A DNA stretch of 64,000 nt from NCBI RefSeq assembly GCF_030704535.1, contig NC_081817.1:2247001-2311000 (forward strand). Reading direction: 5' to 3'. Of the stretch, positions 11,701-22,547 are shown piece by piece. This stretch comes from Vitis vinifera (Eukaryota > Streptophyta > Magnoliopsida > Vitales > Vitaceae). A model generated the notes under the pieces. That model was not told where the DNA came from. It searched no databases and saw only the letters and a list, made by a program, of their open reading frames with translations. How positions within the stretch are numbered: position 1 is the stretch's first letter; each line of letters starts with the position of its first letter. Both the position numbers and the translations under genes were made by a program.

Positions 11701-13914
11701 GGCAGCAAATTCAAGTGTCTCATAAGAAAGCGGTGTCAACAGAAAATGCCCTTGGTGAATATAACCAAGCCAAGGGCGGCTTGACAAGCATAGCATTGCA
11801 CGTCGGCCTCTCACAATAACAGAGAATAGCTTCGGGGCTCTCAGTCCTAAGAATCGGGAACGAGCATCAGAGAGCTGACCTGTCACCATATCTACCACTG
11901 TTCTGAACAGAACACCATTCTGCAAACCAGCATTAAGAAAAAGACTAGCAGGGTGATCAGCACCATCCTCACCACCTACTGATGCCTGAACCTCAAGAAA
12001 GAGAAGAGATTCTGGAGGAGAAGAAACACTTTGCACACTCAAAATCTGCATACAGTCATCAGGATCCAAAGACAAGATACGAATAGTGTTGTCATATGAT
12101 CCGACTGCGAGAAAACGAGATCTCTGTCTTCCTTCAGGAACCGGGGCAATGTCCAAACAAGCCACATCTCCAGACATTTCATGCTTCTCAACCTCCATCA
12201 ACTGACCAGTCATATCCACCTCAAAATATATAAGCTCCCCTCCACTCAGGGCAATAACCACTTGAAGCCTATTGGAACCAACTTTAACGATTGTCCTCTT
12301 TCCAGGAGTTCTCCACTCATTAATACGCCCATCTTCTCTTATATGTCGGATACCACTAGGGTGAACTTGCATCAAGGAATCATCACCTATCAAAGAAACA
12401 GCAAGGGATGGTGTGGTATCAAGAAACCCACTATCACTTACTTCTTCAACTGTTTCACCAATTGAAAGCACAAGAGTAGCATTTGCAAACGAAACAACAA
12501 TATATGCATCAAACTCATCATTGACATTCTTTTTTACTGTCCAAACTGCACTTGGGACACCAGGAAGCTGCGAAACAGCCATCTCACTGATGGCCAAACC
12601 TGGCCTCAGAATCCGTATAGATGAACGTGGACCCCTCCCACAAAGTGCAAATATTTGAGGGGTTTCTTCCTCGAAGAGGTTTGAGACTTTCATGTCCATT
12701 ATTGGCATCAAGCTCTCAACTTGGTCTATCCTAACAAGGTTCTTAAGTCCTCTAGGCTGGAAAAACACAGGCTGGAAACCCTCTTCTGTTTCCATCAATG
12801 AAGCCGATGAAGATTCCACATCAGCATCATCCCCTATTGCCTGAAATTGATACAAACCATGGTTTCCAAACTCTGATGCGGCAAATAAAAACCCAGATTT
12901 CAGAACACACATTGAAGATGTAACTGGGATTGTATCAAAATATTTAATCTTCAACTCTGAGATGCGGTCATTCTCATGTTCCAGAGTAACCTTAAAAACA
13001 TCTCCATATTCTGTCTGCAAAAGAAAGAAGAACATCGACTTCTGCCTATGTGTTGCAGCAGAAACTATAAGCACCCCACGTTCTGCAGGTAAATCTGCCC
13101 GCCTAGGTATGACAGCTCGTACATCTGGGTGACCCTGATTCTTATAAATCACAAAATTTTCAGCACACACAAGAACACCACTTGGTCCATCCCCACCCCC
13201 AGGAACTGTAACAAGCATATTTGCTCCATTGTCAACCTGCTCCGACCATTTCCTAGACACATGGTTAAGCCCAAGATCAAGCTCATAAAAAGTAAGGTGT
13301 TTCTGGGCCTCACTTGCTGCCTGTCCAGTCGAATCCTGATCCGCCTCGGAGTAATCCAACTCAATTGCAGCAAATATTGGGTTATCAAAACCACAATCAA
13401 CCCCAGTAATCGAATACACTATAGTATGCGACTTATGAGCCTCCAAGGGCGACGATATGGTCAACCTCGCCACTGTATCTCGATTCAACACATAAACAAG
13501 TTTTTGTTTCTCACAAGCTCCAATCATAACAGCACGACCCTTTGGGTCTATTGCCAAATACTGCCCCGGAACTATTCGCCTACAGCCCGATTTCCCGAAA
13601 GTTTCTTGGTGAATTTTATCGAAAACGTTCTTCTCTTTGTTGTATTCAAGAATTACAATTCGACCCGAATCAGACCCAACAACGATATAGTCCTTTTGAG
13701 ACCCGGTTAGCCTAAACTGAGCTAAAGACCTAATGGCACCAAAAATCTCAACAGAGAGAATCGTTTGGATCTTACCGTTTTCGTCAGGGCGCAAAAGGTC
13801 GAGAACTTTGCCTCTGGCAACAACAATTTCTTGGGACTTTCCACCGGAGAAGTTGCCATTAATCGCACAAACTATGCCTGTGGCTTGCTGTAGCGTAAGA
13901 CTGTAGAGATACAT
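8708..13914 (-). CDS. SF3B3: Splicing factor 3B subunit 3 (SF3b130/SAP130)
   Basis: This is a core subunit of the SF3b complex of U2 snRNP, nuclear, needed for branch-site recognition; it belongs to the DDB1/CPSF-A beta-propeller family. Coding exons on the minus strand are 13,914-10,900 (1,005 codons), 10,272-9,781 (164 codons) and 8,845-8,708 (45 codons plus stop), all with GT-AG introns in phase 0. They give 1,214 aa, the length known for plant SF3b130. The N-terminus MYLYSLTLQQATGIVCAING and C-terminus LEEVRNKII are characteristic. The acidic linker around residues 810-850 (GGDDEDKDDPLSDEQYGYP) is also typical, as are the CPSF-A domain strings VPRWLTASYHIDFDTMAGAD and GSLGALLAFTSR. The last exon lies about 0.9 kb from exon 2. 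The protein is encoded whole, with no sign of damage. Confidence 0.97.
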
Positions 13915-15217
13915 AGCTCAAAACGGCGACGAACGCTGTCAATACAATAGGGTTTCGACAAAATGCTAACAACGAAACGAAGGTTTGGAGGAACGAACAA
14001 AAAACAAAGAGAGAGAACAACCAAATCTTGACAAAAATGGGAAGAAAAAAAACACTAGTGTTTTTGGAAAAGCGAAGAAGGGGCTTAACGAGAATGTGAG
14101 AGATGATGGAAACAAGATTAGGTTGATAGTGGTTCAAAGTGGGAAATTAGGGTTTTGGAATTAGAGTTTCTGGGAGTGATCTGAAATAGTACGGTGGGTT
14201 TAGGGTTTAGAAGGGAGAGACCAGAGCGGAGATGCAGAAACGAGGGTGGGCTTCATATTAACCCTAGCAAGCTATTTGTGGACAACCCGCGCCAACATCT
14301 GAGTTAGACCCCTCTCTGTGTGTTTTCTCTTCGAATTTATTATTCATTAATTTATTATTATTGTCATTATTTATTTTATTATTTTTATAAACTCTCAAGT
14401 GCAACAACGTTAATTTTTTAATAATTCTCTCTTTTTCTTTTTTCTTTTTCTTTTTTAAATAAAAAAAAATATTAATTATGTTAAGTAATATATATATATA
14501 AAACAAAATTTGAACCATAAAATATTTTTATTAATATTTCATATCGAAAATTAGAATGTCTTTAATACTATTTTTTTCTTAAAGTGTTTTTAGTTGATAT
14601 ATTTAGAAAAAGTGAGTTTTAATTCAAAATATATGAAAAAAAAATATCAAAAATTTTAAATCGGTATTATCTTCATCTATCTAAAAATAATTTAAAATAT
14701 ATATATATTTTAATCAATTATCTAACTATTATGACATATGAAATACTTAACACCCGTTGTGCTATCTTTCATCCTTGAAAATTTGAAAATAATGCAAAGA
14801 AAAGAAAATAAAAAATAAAAAAATAGATTTAAAACCGATATATTATTTATATGTTCTATTTCAAATTCATTTACGTCTTTTTTTTTTTTTTTTTTTTTGT
14901 CTTTTCCTCTTTCCTTGGATTTGATTTAAAATGCGTTTAACAATGATTTTATGAAGTGTTTCTAGTTTTTTTAACACTTAAAAATTTAAAAAAATTTATC
15001 TTTAAGTATAAAAAAAAATTACAAACACTTCCTAAAATCACTACTAAATGCAATCTTAATATCTCCAAATTTTTTACTTTCATGAGCAAGGATTTCAAAC
15101 AAATGATGCATAACAACCAAATACCAAACCAACCACCCCAACTCAGACCAACTCCCCTGCTCTCATTCCCCTTAAATCAACAAACTGGTAGCCAAAACAC
15201 AAGCAAATTCTTTCGCA
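13915..15217. other. 5' region of SF3B3 and AT-rich spacer
   Basis: About 13,915-14,250 is likely the SF3B3 leader and promoter on the minus strand; no clear TATA box is seen, as is usual for a housekeeping gene. From 14,330 to 15,060 there is AT-rich low-complexity DNA with poly-T (about 14,879-14,898). Confidence 0.5.
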
Positions 15218-15946
15218 ATGGCCAAGCTGATCATCTCCATCCTAGGCCTACCCTGGTTGCTCATATTCATGGCCATCATCAAACATTCATCCTCAGCTCG
15301 AACCCTAGGCAATCCACCACCCCCAACCCACCATAAACCTCACCCCACCACCACTTTCTTCATGCAAAATCTGCTCACCAAAACTAAGCCCTTGTGGAGG
15401 CCAGCCACCACTAAGGTCAATCATCAGCTGCCCTTCCCAAAACCAGTAGGCTTTTTTCCTCCTAATGGAGGTATCCCTCTACCAGAGCCTAGACCCAATG
15501 CTCCAGCCACTGGTTTGCCTACTCAAACACTCGATTTATCGGGTATTAGTTTATCTTTCCCTGCTATAGCTACTCTTCAGGAGTTGGAGTTTGGAACAGT
15601 GCTGATAATTGATGAGGACTTGTTTGAAGGCACGGCAGTTACGCCGTCGTCATTGCTTGGAAAAGCACAAGGGGTGTATGTTGCAAGCTCAGAAGATGGA
15701 AGCAGCCATATGATGGCGATGACAACGACTTTTGCTGAGGGTGCGTTTAAGGACAGCTTGAGATTTTTTGGGGTGTTGAGGACTGATGTTCCGGAGTCTC
15801 ATATTGCCATCATTGGAGGTACTGGCAAGTATGATGGTGCCAATGGCTATACCACGGTTAAGGCTGTAACTGCAGGCCTCAATGCTTCTGCAGAAGGAAG
15901 TGAAGGAGCAAGCAAACCCCTTTTATTCAATGTTTATCTCAGTTGA
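15218..15946 (+). CDS. Dirigent protein, ESB1-like long type (copy 1)
   Basis: Single-exon gene of 242 aa. Residues 1-27 form a signal peptide (hydrophobic LIISILGLPWLLIFMAII, cleaved near SSSAR). A proline- and histidine-rich spacer (about 30-100) with an FFMQNLL block follows. The dirigent domain occupies about 115-242: LQELEFGTVLIIDEDLFEG, LLGKAQGVYVASSEDGSSHM, LRFFGVLRTDVPESHIAIIGGTGKYDGANGY and a C-terminal FNVYLS. Dirigent proteins steer oxidative coupling of phenoxy radicals in the apoplast. The long type with an N-terminal extension includes Arabidopsis ESB1/DIR10, which organises Casparian-strip lignin. This copy is shorter than its two neighbours and lacks their NNNIPFLTGL block, so it is the most diverged of the cluster. 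Its exact role is unknown. Confidence 0.9.
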   Translation: MAKLIISILGLPWLLIFMAIIKHSSSARTLGNPPPPTHHKPHPTTTFFMQNLLTKTKPLWRPATTKVNHQLPFPKPVGFFPPNGGIPLPEPRPNAPATGLPTQTLDLSGISLSFPAIATLQELEFGTVLIIDEDLFEGTAVTPSSLLGKAQGVYVASSEDGSSHMMAMTTTFAEGAFKDSLRFFGVLRTDVPESHIAIIGGTGKYDGANGYTTVKAVTAGLNASAEGSEGASKPLLFNVYLS

Positions 15947-17090
15947 GAGGGCCTTGTTCTTGTGTAGAATCATAACAATGTATCAGGAATATGAGCCCCC
16001 CTTTTTTTTCTCTCTTTTTGTGAGTTCAATGTAAAGATTTTGATAAGATTAAGGCTGATAATGACTTAGTAGTATTTGAATCAAGTTCATAAGAGATCAA
16101 TTCTGGATTCTGTCCCAGTTGATACATGATTGCCCTTCTGTGAAATGAAGCGTTTTACTAGAATCTATACTGAATTGATATGGTTATTGTATTCACCAAA
16201 AATGAAGGCTAATACACCAATCATATTCTTAACTAGCTGATGAATAAACTGAAACATAACTGATGTGAGGATGGAGTAAATGCCCTGCTGTCAACAAAAC
16301 TAATATTGTTGATTTTTTACAGATTAGCATTACCTCTTATGAATTGGTTTTAAGCTATGGGCCTTTGACTGTCTTTGAGCATAGTTTTATCTAATGATAT
16401 TGCTACATTTGAAGGAGAATTTTGACAGGCCATGTTATTCGAGGCTGTCGAATTGGCCTCTGCATTTCCCCATCTGAATCTGCTGAGCCAATATGATAAT
16501 TCCCAAAGAGGCTTATGGAAAATGGTGAATCACTTCAAAATAATGACACAAAATAACAGATTAGAATCACTTCAATTCTAAAGGTGACTTCTCCTAGATG
16601 TCAAGTTTATGGAGAAGGCAACAAAGAAATTTGTTTCAGGTTCATAGAAAACAGATCAGAAATGGAATGAAAACCAAAATGTACTGTCTACTTTGAATAA
16701 ATCTTTTGTTGGGGATTAATTAGAGCTCAGATACATTACTGTTTCTATAATATATATTTGAAGATAAAATCACAGTTGAGGTTTGAGGGGCCATGTGCCA
16801 CTTCCACTCAGTGACAAAGGGGCCACCATTTTCATTAGGTAGAGAAAATGTCTTAATGCTTTGAAGTGGTTTTTTTTTTTTCATAAGGAAAAAAGGGTGG
16901 CAGAGAAACTCTGTTTTCCAATATCTGATGTCTGTTTTCTATGTTCTGAAAACAAAAACATATCCAACAAAGGGGCCATTGTGATTGACTCTAGACAAAA
17001 TACCAAGAGTCCATTGAGATAATGCCAAATTTTCGGGTTGTGGTCAAGAGCTTATCATGTTCATACATTCATATAGGAGTTGGTTTTCTC
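15947..17090. other. Intergenic region between dirigent genes
   Basis: No coding exon, RNA gene or clear repeat is seen here. The first part should hold the 3' UTR of dirigent copy 1. Confidence 0.5.
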
Positions 17091-17095
17091 AACCA

Positions 17096-17210
17096 AACAC
17101 ATCATACAAGAAAGGGCATGTAAAGCCTCCAACTCACTAGCCCCGCTTCCCAACACATCATACAAGAAAGGGCAAGTAAAACAACTCCAACTCACTAGCC
17201 CCACTTCCCA
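17096..17210 (+). promoter_or_regulatory. Tandem duplication of about 57 bp just upstream of a TATA box
   Basis: Two direct copies lie at about 17,096-17,151 and 17,152-17,210. Both contain 'catcatacaagaaagggca' and 'tccaactcactagcccc', and they differ by a few substitutions and a short indel. The second copy ends about 17 bp before the TATA box of dirigent copy 2, so any regulatory site in the unit is present twice. Confidence 0.75.
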
Positions 17211-17227
17211 TTAGAGACACCTGAAAC

Positions 17228-17234
17228 TATATAA
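17228..17234 (+). promoter_or_regulatory. TATA box of dirigent copy 2
   Basis: TATATAA lies 67-73 bp upstream of the ATG at 17,301. This places the transcription start near 17,260 and rules out the upstream in-frame ATG at 17,244 as the start. Confidence 0.75.
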
Positions 17235-17300
17235 ACACACAGAGTGTCTGCTCTCTTCCCCAACAATAGGACCCTCCCAAATCTGATCTCTTCACAAAAA

Positions 17301-18389
17301 ATGGCTGCCACACCGTTCTTACTCTCCAAGACTATCATCCACCTCTTGCTGCTAGCCATCACTCTTGGACATGTCAGCTCGGCCCGGATCCTAGATGAGG
17401 TAGATCCACAACCACCAGTCATCCCTGATCCACCTGAAGCAGATGACTCTCCGGCAATTGTGCCCAGTGTGGCACCGGTACTGGCTCCCACAAACACCTT
17501 ACCAAGTGGCCAAATCCCGGCTACTGCCAGCAGCCCCACAGAGGCTGATGATGAACCACCACTGCCTGAAGCAGGCGCACCTGATGCTGTACCGGTTGAT
17601 GTGGCGCCTGTGGCGGGTCCAGTTGCTGCATTGCCAAGTGGACCGGCCCCGGTTGCTGCCACTAGCGCCACTACGGGAAATGCTGCCCCACCAAACCCTC
17701 CATTGTCCTTCTTTATGCATGATATCCTTGGTGGATCACACCCTTCAGCTAGGGTGGTCAGTGGGATCACAGCCAACACCCAAATCAATGGTCTCCCTTT
17801 CTCCAAGGCCAATGGTGGCGTCTTCCCAATCAATGGCGGAGTTCCACTGCTTAATGGCAACAATGGCCTCATTAACAACAACAACATACCATTCCTCACA
17901 GGCCTCAACGGTGGACAAACCAGCACAATAATTCAAAACAATGGCAACAACAACCCAGTCAATGGTGGCAGCAACCAACCCTTTGTCACTGCTGGGCAGC
18001 TCCCGGCGGGAGCCACCCTTCAGAAGGTTATGTTCGGAACGATTACAGTGATAGACGATGAGCTAACTGAAGGCCATGAGCTTGGGTCTGCTGTGGTTGG
18101 GAGAGCACAGGGGTTCTACCTAGCTAGCTCTCTAGATGGTGGCAGCCACACAATGGTCTTGACCGTGTTGCTCCATGGCAGCGATCATCACCAAGAAGAG
18201 GATACCATTAGCTTTTTTGGGGTCCATCGCACTGCCTCACCTGTGTCTCATATTGCAGTCGTTGGTGGAACTGGTGAGTATGAGAATGCAAAAGGGTATG
18301 CCACCATTGAGAGCCTTCATCAGGAAGATCAACATACGACCGATGGAGTGGAAACAGTCATCCAGGTCAATGTTTACCTTTCTCACTAG
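17301..18389 (+). CDS. Dirigent protein, ESB1-like long type (copy 2)
   Basis: Single-exon gene of 362 aa from MAATPFLLSK. Residues 1-28 are a signal peptide ending at VSSAR. A long proline/alanine-rich low-complexity stretch follows (about 30-130). Next come the family block FFMHDILGGSHPSARVVSGI, a linker of Asn/Gly-rich repeats, the block NNNIPFLTGL, and the dirigent domain (about 230-362): LQKVMFGTITVIDDELTEGH, GRAQGFYLASSLDGGSHTM, ISFFGVHRTASPVSHIAVVG, ending VNVYLSH. It is expected to be secreted and to act in radical coupling in the wall, possibly at the Casparian strip. The start at 17,301 is preferred over 17,244 because of the TATA position and because the signal peptide follows at once. 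It is paired with copy 3, which has the same architecture on the opposite strand. Confidence 0.92.
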   Translation: MAATPFLLSKTIIHLLLLAITLGHVSSARILDEVDPQPPVIPDPPEADDSPAIVPSVAPVLAPTNTLPSGQIPATASSPTEADDEPPLPEAGAPDAVPVDVAPVAGPVAALPSGPAPVAATSATTGNAAPPNPPLSFFMHDILGGSHPSARVVSGITANTQINGLPFSKANGGVFPINGGVPLLNGNNGLINNNNIPFLTGLNGGQTSTIIQNNGNNNPVNGGSNQPFVTAGQLPAGATLQKVMFGTITVIDDELTEGHELGSAVVGRAQGFYLASSLDGGSHTMVLTVLLHGSDHHQEEDTISFFGVHRTASPVSHIAVVGGTGEYENAKGYATIESLHQEDQHTTDGVETVIQVNVYLSH

Positions 18390-20122
18390 TGCGCTATCTT
18401 CTCAACCAAACTTGATATATACACTATCTGACTAGTGTGTGTAAGAGTTCCAGTATTATTTTACTTGATGTACCTTCAGCAATCAATGTTTAAATGCGCC
18501 TGCTAAAGAAATCTATGATTCAATGAGAGTATTATCCTTTAATGGCATTAAAAATTGGTTCAAAAAGTCCAAGAATTTAACCTTAAACAAATTAACTAAG
18601 CCCAAGACCAAACAAACAGGAAACAAAACAAAACTAGAGTAGGGAACTTATCGGATTATTTGGCTGAGACGTGACAATGTACTTACCTTAAAGTAGATCT
18701 GCCCTCCTCGAATATCAACATTAGTGTAGAAGGGAATCACAATTAGTTGATCCGTCCTCCTCGAATATCAACTTCGGTACAGAAGGGAACCGCAGTTACA
18801 AAACATCTCGAAGTATAAATGAGACTCTTAACGGATGCTAGAATGAGGCAAGACTACTACTTCCCTCTCCAAGAGTCCAAGAGGTTAAAGAAGTAGGAAG
18901 ATGCATAAAAGGCAAAAGGTTCAAACGTCAGATTGACACCTTTTTGCTTTTTCTCTTATATACACACTGACATGCTCTTCCATCATTAAAAACACTGGGA
19001 TCCCTTTAGCTCTTATTGAAAGTTCTGGGTAATGCTATCTCTTGGAACCAAAATAATGGTGAGGATAACATTGGAGGAAAATTGTAACTGGGAAAATGAG
19101 TTTTGAAGATGCATCAAATAGAAGCCAGGAATATCTGCTTTGGGGGTTTTATTAAAATAAAAATGATAACCTCAGGAAGGGAAAATTGAAAGGCACATGG
19201 TGAAACAGAGGGTTGGGCATCTTCTATTATCTTTAAGTACATTGCTTAAGCCTTCAAATATTGTCTGTTCAAGTTTTACATATTCTTGTTTCTTTGTATT
19301 CTTCGTTAAAAATCACAGGTATTAATCTCTTCTAAATTTCAATCTCTGTCAATTCTAACTGGTGGACAAAACATCTGCTGCACCTTTGATGGGAGTAGCA
19401 GACCTGATCCCTTGGATCCTTGATCTATTGTGACGGAGAGGCTGTTAGAACCCTAATAGGTATAAAGCCAGTGGTTATCAGCATACTTTTTAAAATCTTC
19501 CCAAGAATCCAGCCAATCCAATTTTTCAGAAACCAAAAGAATGCAAATTTGCAAATGAGAAAGCCTACACATGGATATCAAGAGAGGTATATTGGGGCAT
19601 TCAATGAGACAAGCTAGAACTTAGAAGTTGAACATTAGAACATGAGATACAGCATATGGAAATCAGGATTGAGGAACAGCTTCACTAATATTTCTTTCAG
19701 ATGTTAATAAGTCATAATACAGGCAGAACAGAATATGTATTATTTTTGCTTTGCACCCATGAAGACTGATAAAGCTGAGTGAGGAAAGTGAGATCTTAAG
19801 TTAAAAGAGCAGACAGTCCATAGTTCATATGCACTTCCTCAGCTTCATTTTTCTTGCAATTCAAATGTGATTTAGGTGGATTACTTCTTTAGCATTTTAT
19901 GAAATTTAATTTCTTACTTAAGTGATTAATGGATATTAGTCCATCTCCTAAGTTTCATTCAGGAAATTAATTGGGCCAGCAAATTTATGGAAACAAATTG
20001 GAAACCATTCCATTTTTCTGGATTCATAAACAAACCAAACCTTGCCCTGTAAAGAGATTAGTTGGTAAACTCCATCTCTGGTACAGAGATTTCAACAAAC
20101 TTGAAGATCCATATACAACATA
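18390..20122. other. Intergenic region between convergent dirigent genes
   Basis: The only structure noted is a short direct repeat (about 18,692-18,795). In it a unit carrying 'cctcctcgaatatcaac' and 'agaagggaa' occurs twice, about 58 bp apart. No gene is visible; a 65-codon open frame at 19,420-19,617 has no recognisable features. Confidence 0.5.
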
Positions 20123-21211
20123 TTAGTAGGTAACATAAACAGTGAACTCGAGCAGTGTCTCTACACCATCAGTTGTGGCTTGCTGATGCGTTGGGGGGAT
20201 GGTCTTGACTGTTGCAAACCCCTTTGCATTAACATACTTCCCAGTTCCGCCCATAATGGCCAGTTGAGACTCTGAGACAGCAGTTCTATGAACCCCAAAG
20301 AAGCTAAGGCTATCAGCATAGCTTCCACTCTGGAACATGGCTGTAAATGCCATTGTCTGACTAGTACCATCCTCAGAACTTGCAACATAGAATCCTTGTG
20401 CCTTCCCCACTGAACCAGACCCGAGCTCATGCCCTTCAGTTATCTCGTCGTCTATCACTGTCATGGTCCCAAACATGAGCTTCTGAAGGCTGGAACCTGC
20501 AAGGTACTGACCCCCATTTCCAACTGGTAGTCCATTGCCACCATTGAACAAGTTGTTGCCGTTGTTTGGAATCACAGTAGGTGTAATTCCACTAAGGCCA
20601 GTGAGGAATGGAATGTTGTTGTTGTTTATAAGTCCACTGTTACCGCTATTGAGGGGTACCCCATTGTTTACTGGGAGGAGTGCCCCATTTGGCTTGGCAA
20701 AAGGGACCTGACCATTGACTGCTGGGTTGGTAACAATCCCAGTCACAGCTCGAGCTGAGGGGTTCGACCCACCTAATATGTCGTGCATAAAGAAGGACAA
20801 GGGATGGTCATCGTGAGCCATGCCACCACTAGTAGCTGCCACTGCACCAGGGTTTGGCTGTGCCGCCACACCAGGGTTTGGCTGTACTGCTGCACCAGGG
20901 TTTGGCTGTGCCGCTGCCCCAGGGTTTGGCTGTGCCGCTGCCCCAGGGTTTGGCTGTGCCACTGCAGGTGTAGCAGCTGCAGCCACACCAGGGTTTGGTT
21001 GTGCCACTGCAGGTGTAGCGATTGGAGCTACACCAGCAACAGGCTGCTGAACTGAATTGGATGCCCCTGAGAGGGAAATGGGCAACTCTGGTTGCTCCTC
21101 AAGAACTCGCGCCGAGGTAGAGAAAGCAATGGTGACAGTGAGGAGCAGTAGGTAGGCTACAGCCTTGGCTGAAAACGAAACGAGTTTTTGAACTGCCATT
21201 TGAGAGGACAA
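20123..21211 (-). CDS. Dirigent protein, ESB1-like long type with QPNPG repeats (copy 3)
   Basis: Single-exon gene of 362 aa from MSSQMAVQKL (a second Met is four codons in). It has a signal peptide to about residue 34 (ending STSAR). A tandem repeat of an 8-residue unit QPNPGAAA/QPNPGVA fills about residues 63-122. The DILGGSNPSARAVTGI block, NNNIPFLTGLSG and the dirigent domain follow (about 230-362: LQKLMFGTMTVIDDEITEGH, VGKAQGFYVASSEDGTSQTM, LSFFGVHRTAVSESQLAIMG, ending EFTVYVTY). Function is as for its neighbours: secreted control of phenolic radical coupling. The repeat spacer is the main difference from copy 2 and is likely to vary in length between individuals. It is expressed toward copies 1 and 2 (convergent). 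Confidence 0.93.
   Translation of the reverse strand: MSSQMAVQKLVSFSAKAVAYLLLLTVTIAFSTSARVLEEQPELPISLSGASNSVQQPVAGVAPIATPAVAQPNPGVAAAATPAVAQPNPGAAAQPNPGAAAQPNPGAAVQPNPGVAAQPNPGAVAATSGGMAHDDHPLSFFMHDILGGSNPSARAVTGIVTNPAVNGQVPFAKPNGALLPVNNGVPLNSGNSGLINNNNIPFLTGLSGITPTVIPNNGNNLFNGGNGLPVGNGGQYLAGSSLQKLMFGTMTVIDDEITEGHELGSGSVGKAQGFYVASSEDGTSQTMAFTAMFQSGSYADSLSFFGVHRTAVSESQLAIMGGTGKYVNAKGFATVKTIPPTHQQATTDGVETLLEFTVYVTY
20840..21025 (-). repeat. Intragenic 24-bp minisatellite in dirigent copy 3
   Basis: A unit of about 24 bp (on the plus strand 'ccagggtttggctgtgcc' plus six bases) is repeated about seven times, partly with a longer interrupted version. It is in frame and encodes the QPNPG(A/V)A repeats. 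Confidence 0.85.
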
Positions 21212-21269
21212 GAAGATGAGGAGAGTTAAGAAGATTTCTTTGCTACTGATGATGGATTGGAGGGTCTGT

Positions 21270-21292
21270 AAGGGAGAATATATATATATACC
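21270..21292 (-). promoter_or_regulatory. TATA-rich promoter element of dirigent copy 3
   Basis: A run of 'tatatatatata' (read on either strand) lies about 65-80 bp upstream of the ATG at 21,211. It is at the right distance to be the TATA box. Confidence 0.55.
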
Positions 21293-21621
21293 TTAAACTT
21301 TGGACAGGAGTCTGATGAGATGGAGTAGGTTCTTGTATTTCGTTAGTGTTTTGGTTGGAACACCTAAACCTGTATTCAATTGTCGAAAGTGGATGAAGAG
21401 GAACAGTTGGGTTAGGGACAAGGGCTTAGGTGTCTTCACAGAGCGTATACCACATGTTCAACTTACACCTAAAAGTCCTGCAACAAGTTCCAGTATTGAT
21501 GTTTCATCAACAATGAAGAGAAAAAGGTCATATTCTTTCACTTCTAAGTCATTTTAACATAGCTTTCACGACATTTCCCACTCGTCTTCAAAACTAGCTC
21601 AGCATATAATGCTTCCCATAC

Positions 21622-21935
21622 AGGGAGAAAGCATGGAAAACTGCCCCCCTTTGCCTAATGTGGACTATTTGGAAAGAAAGGAATAGAAGAGCCTTCGATG
21701 ATGTGGAAAGAAATGATCAAGATATCAAATCCATTTTTTTGTACACTTTTGTGAATTGGGCTAGGGTATATATTAAGGATCATACTTTATCGTTGTTTGA
21801 TTTTGTAAATTGGTTAGCCACCAAGTAAGGGTCAGAACCTTTTGTTTCTTGATCCTTTGTATCTTGGTATACTTCGTGTATACTCTCTTTAGCCTTTTGG
21901 CTTTTAATGAATTTCCTTTATCTATCAAAAAAAAA
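21622..21935 (+). mobile_element. 5'-truncated LINE (non-LTR retrotransposon)
   Basis: Only the 3' end of a plant LINE is present. The reading frame encodes the tail of the reverse-transcriptase ORF (CLMWTIWKERNRRAFDD ... YTFVNWARVYIKDHTLSLFDFVNWLATK, given in parts), followed by a 3' UTR and a short poly-A. An 18-bp target duplication ATATAATGCTTCCCATAC flanks it exactly (21,604-21,621 and 21,936-21,953). The duplication has no mismatches, so the insertion is fairly young. Confidence 0.93.
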
Positions 21936-21953
21936 ATATAATGCTTCCCATAC

Positions 21954-22547
21954 CTTCCCATTTCCTCCATCCATCATCTATGTAGTTGAAACTGCTAATA
22001 AATCTCTTCTAAATTATGCTCTTGTCTGTACCTGGTGGTGTCAACAATCCTGGTTATCCCATTGCCCAGCAGGCATACCTAGATTCCTTTCATCTGGCAT
22101 TAACCTGGAACTAATCTAAGAGTAAATGCAATGGCATATCAGGACACGAACATGGCTGTACTTACTAATTTTCTTTCTTCTTTTTAAAAGAATCATTAAT
22201 ATTGCAATAGAGAAATATAAGTATGATCAAACAACAAGCACATACTATTGAATCAATCATAGGTATAAATGTATTGTCTATACAGTATACAACTAGAACT
22301 AAAGAGCATCTTCCCACACTCAGCACAAAAAAAACCACTGAATCTGTATATTTTCGTATGGATGTCTATTGATTCCAAGCCATCCTGGTATAACCACACT
22401 GAATTTTATATATCCTCTTCAAACATCAAAACTTCAAAACTGCCTCAAACTTCACTCGATAAAATATTCTGCTATATATGTACATAAATATATTCTCCAA
22501 AAAGAATCACTTCTTGTTTTCCTATCAAAGAATAGAAAATATATGGT
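21954..22547. other. Spacer / 3' UTR of the TRM-like gene
   Basis: No gene is seen here. The end nearest 22,547 should be the 3' UTR of the minus-strand gene. Confidence 0.45.

Noticed and set aside
13129-13710. Plus-strand open frame of 193 codons
   Set aside because: It is antisense to the first exon of SF3B3 and has no domain.
17244-17300. Upstream in-frame ATG of dirigent copy 2
   Set aside because: It lies only 10 bp after the TATA box, ahead of the expected transcription start.
17195-17926. Antisense open frame of 243 codons over dirigent copy 2
   Set aside because: It is a shadow of the GC-balanced, low-complexity coding strand. The sense strand has a signal peptide and a full dirigent domain.
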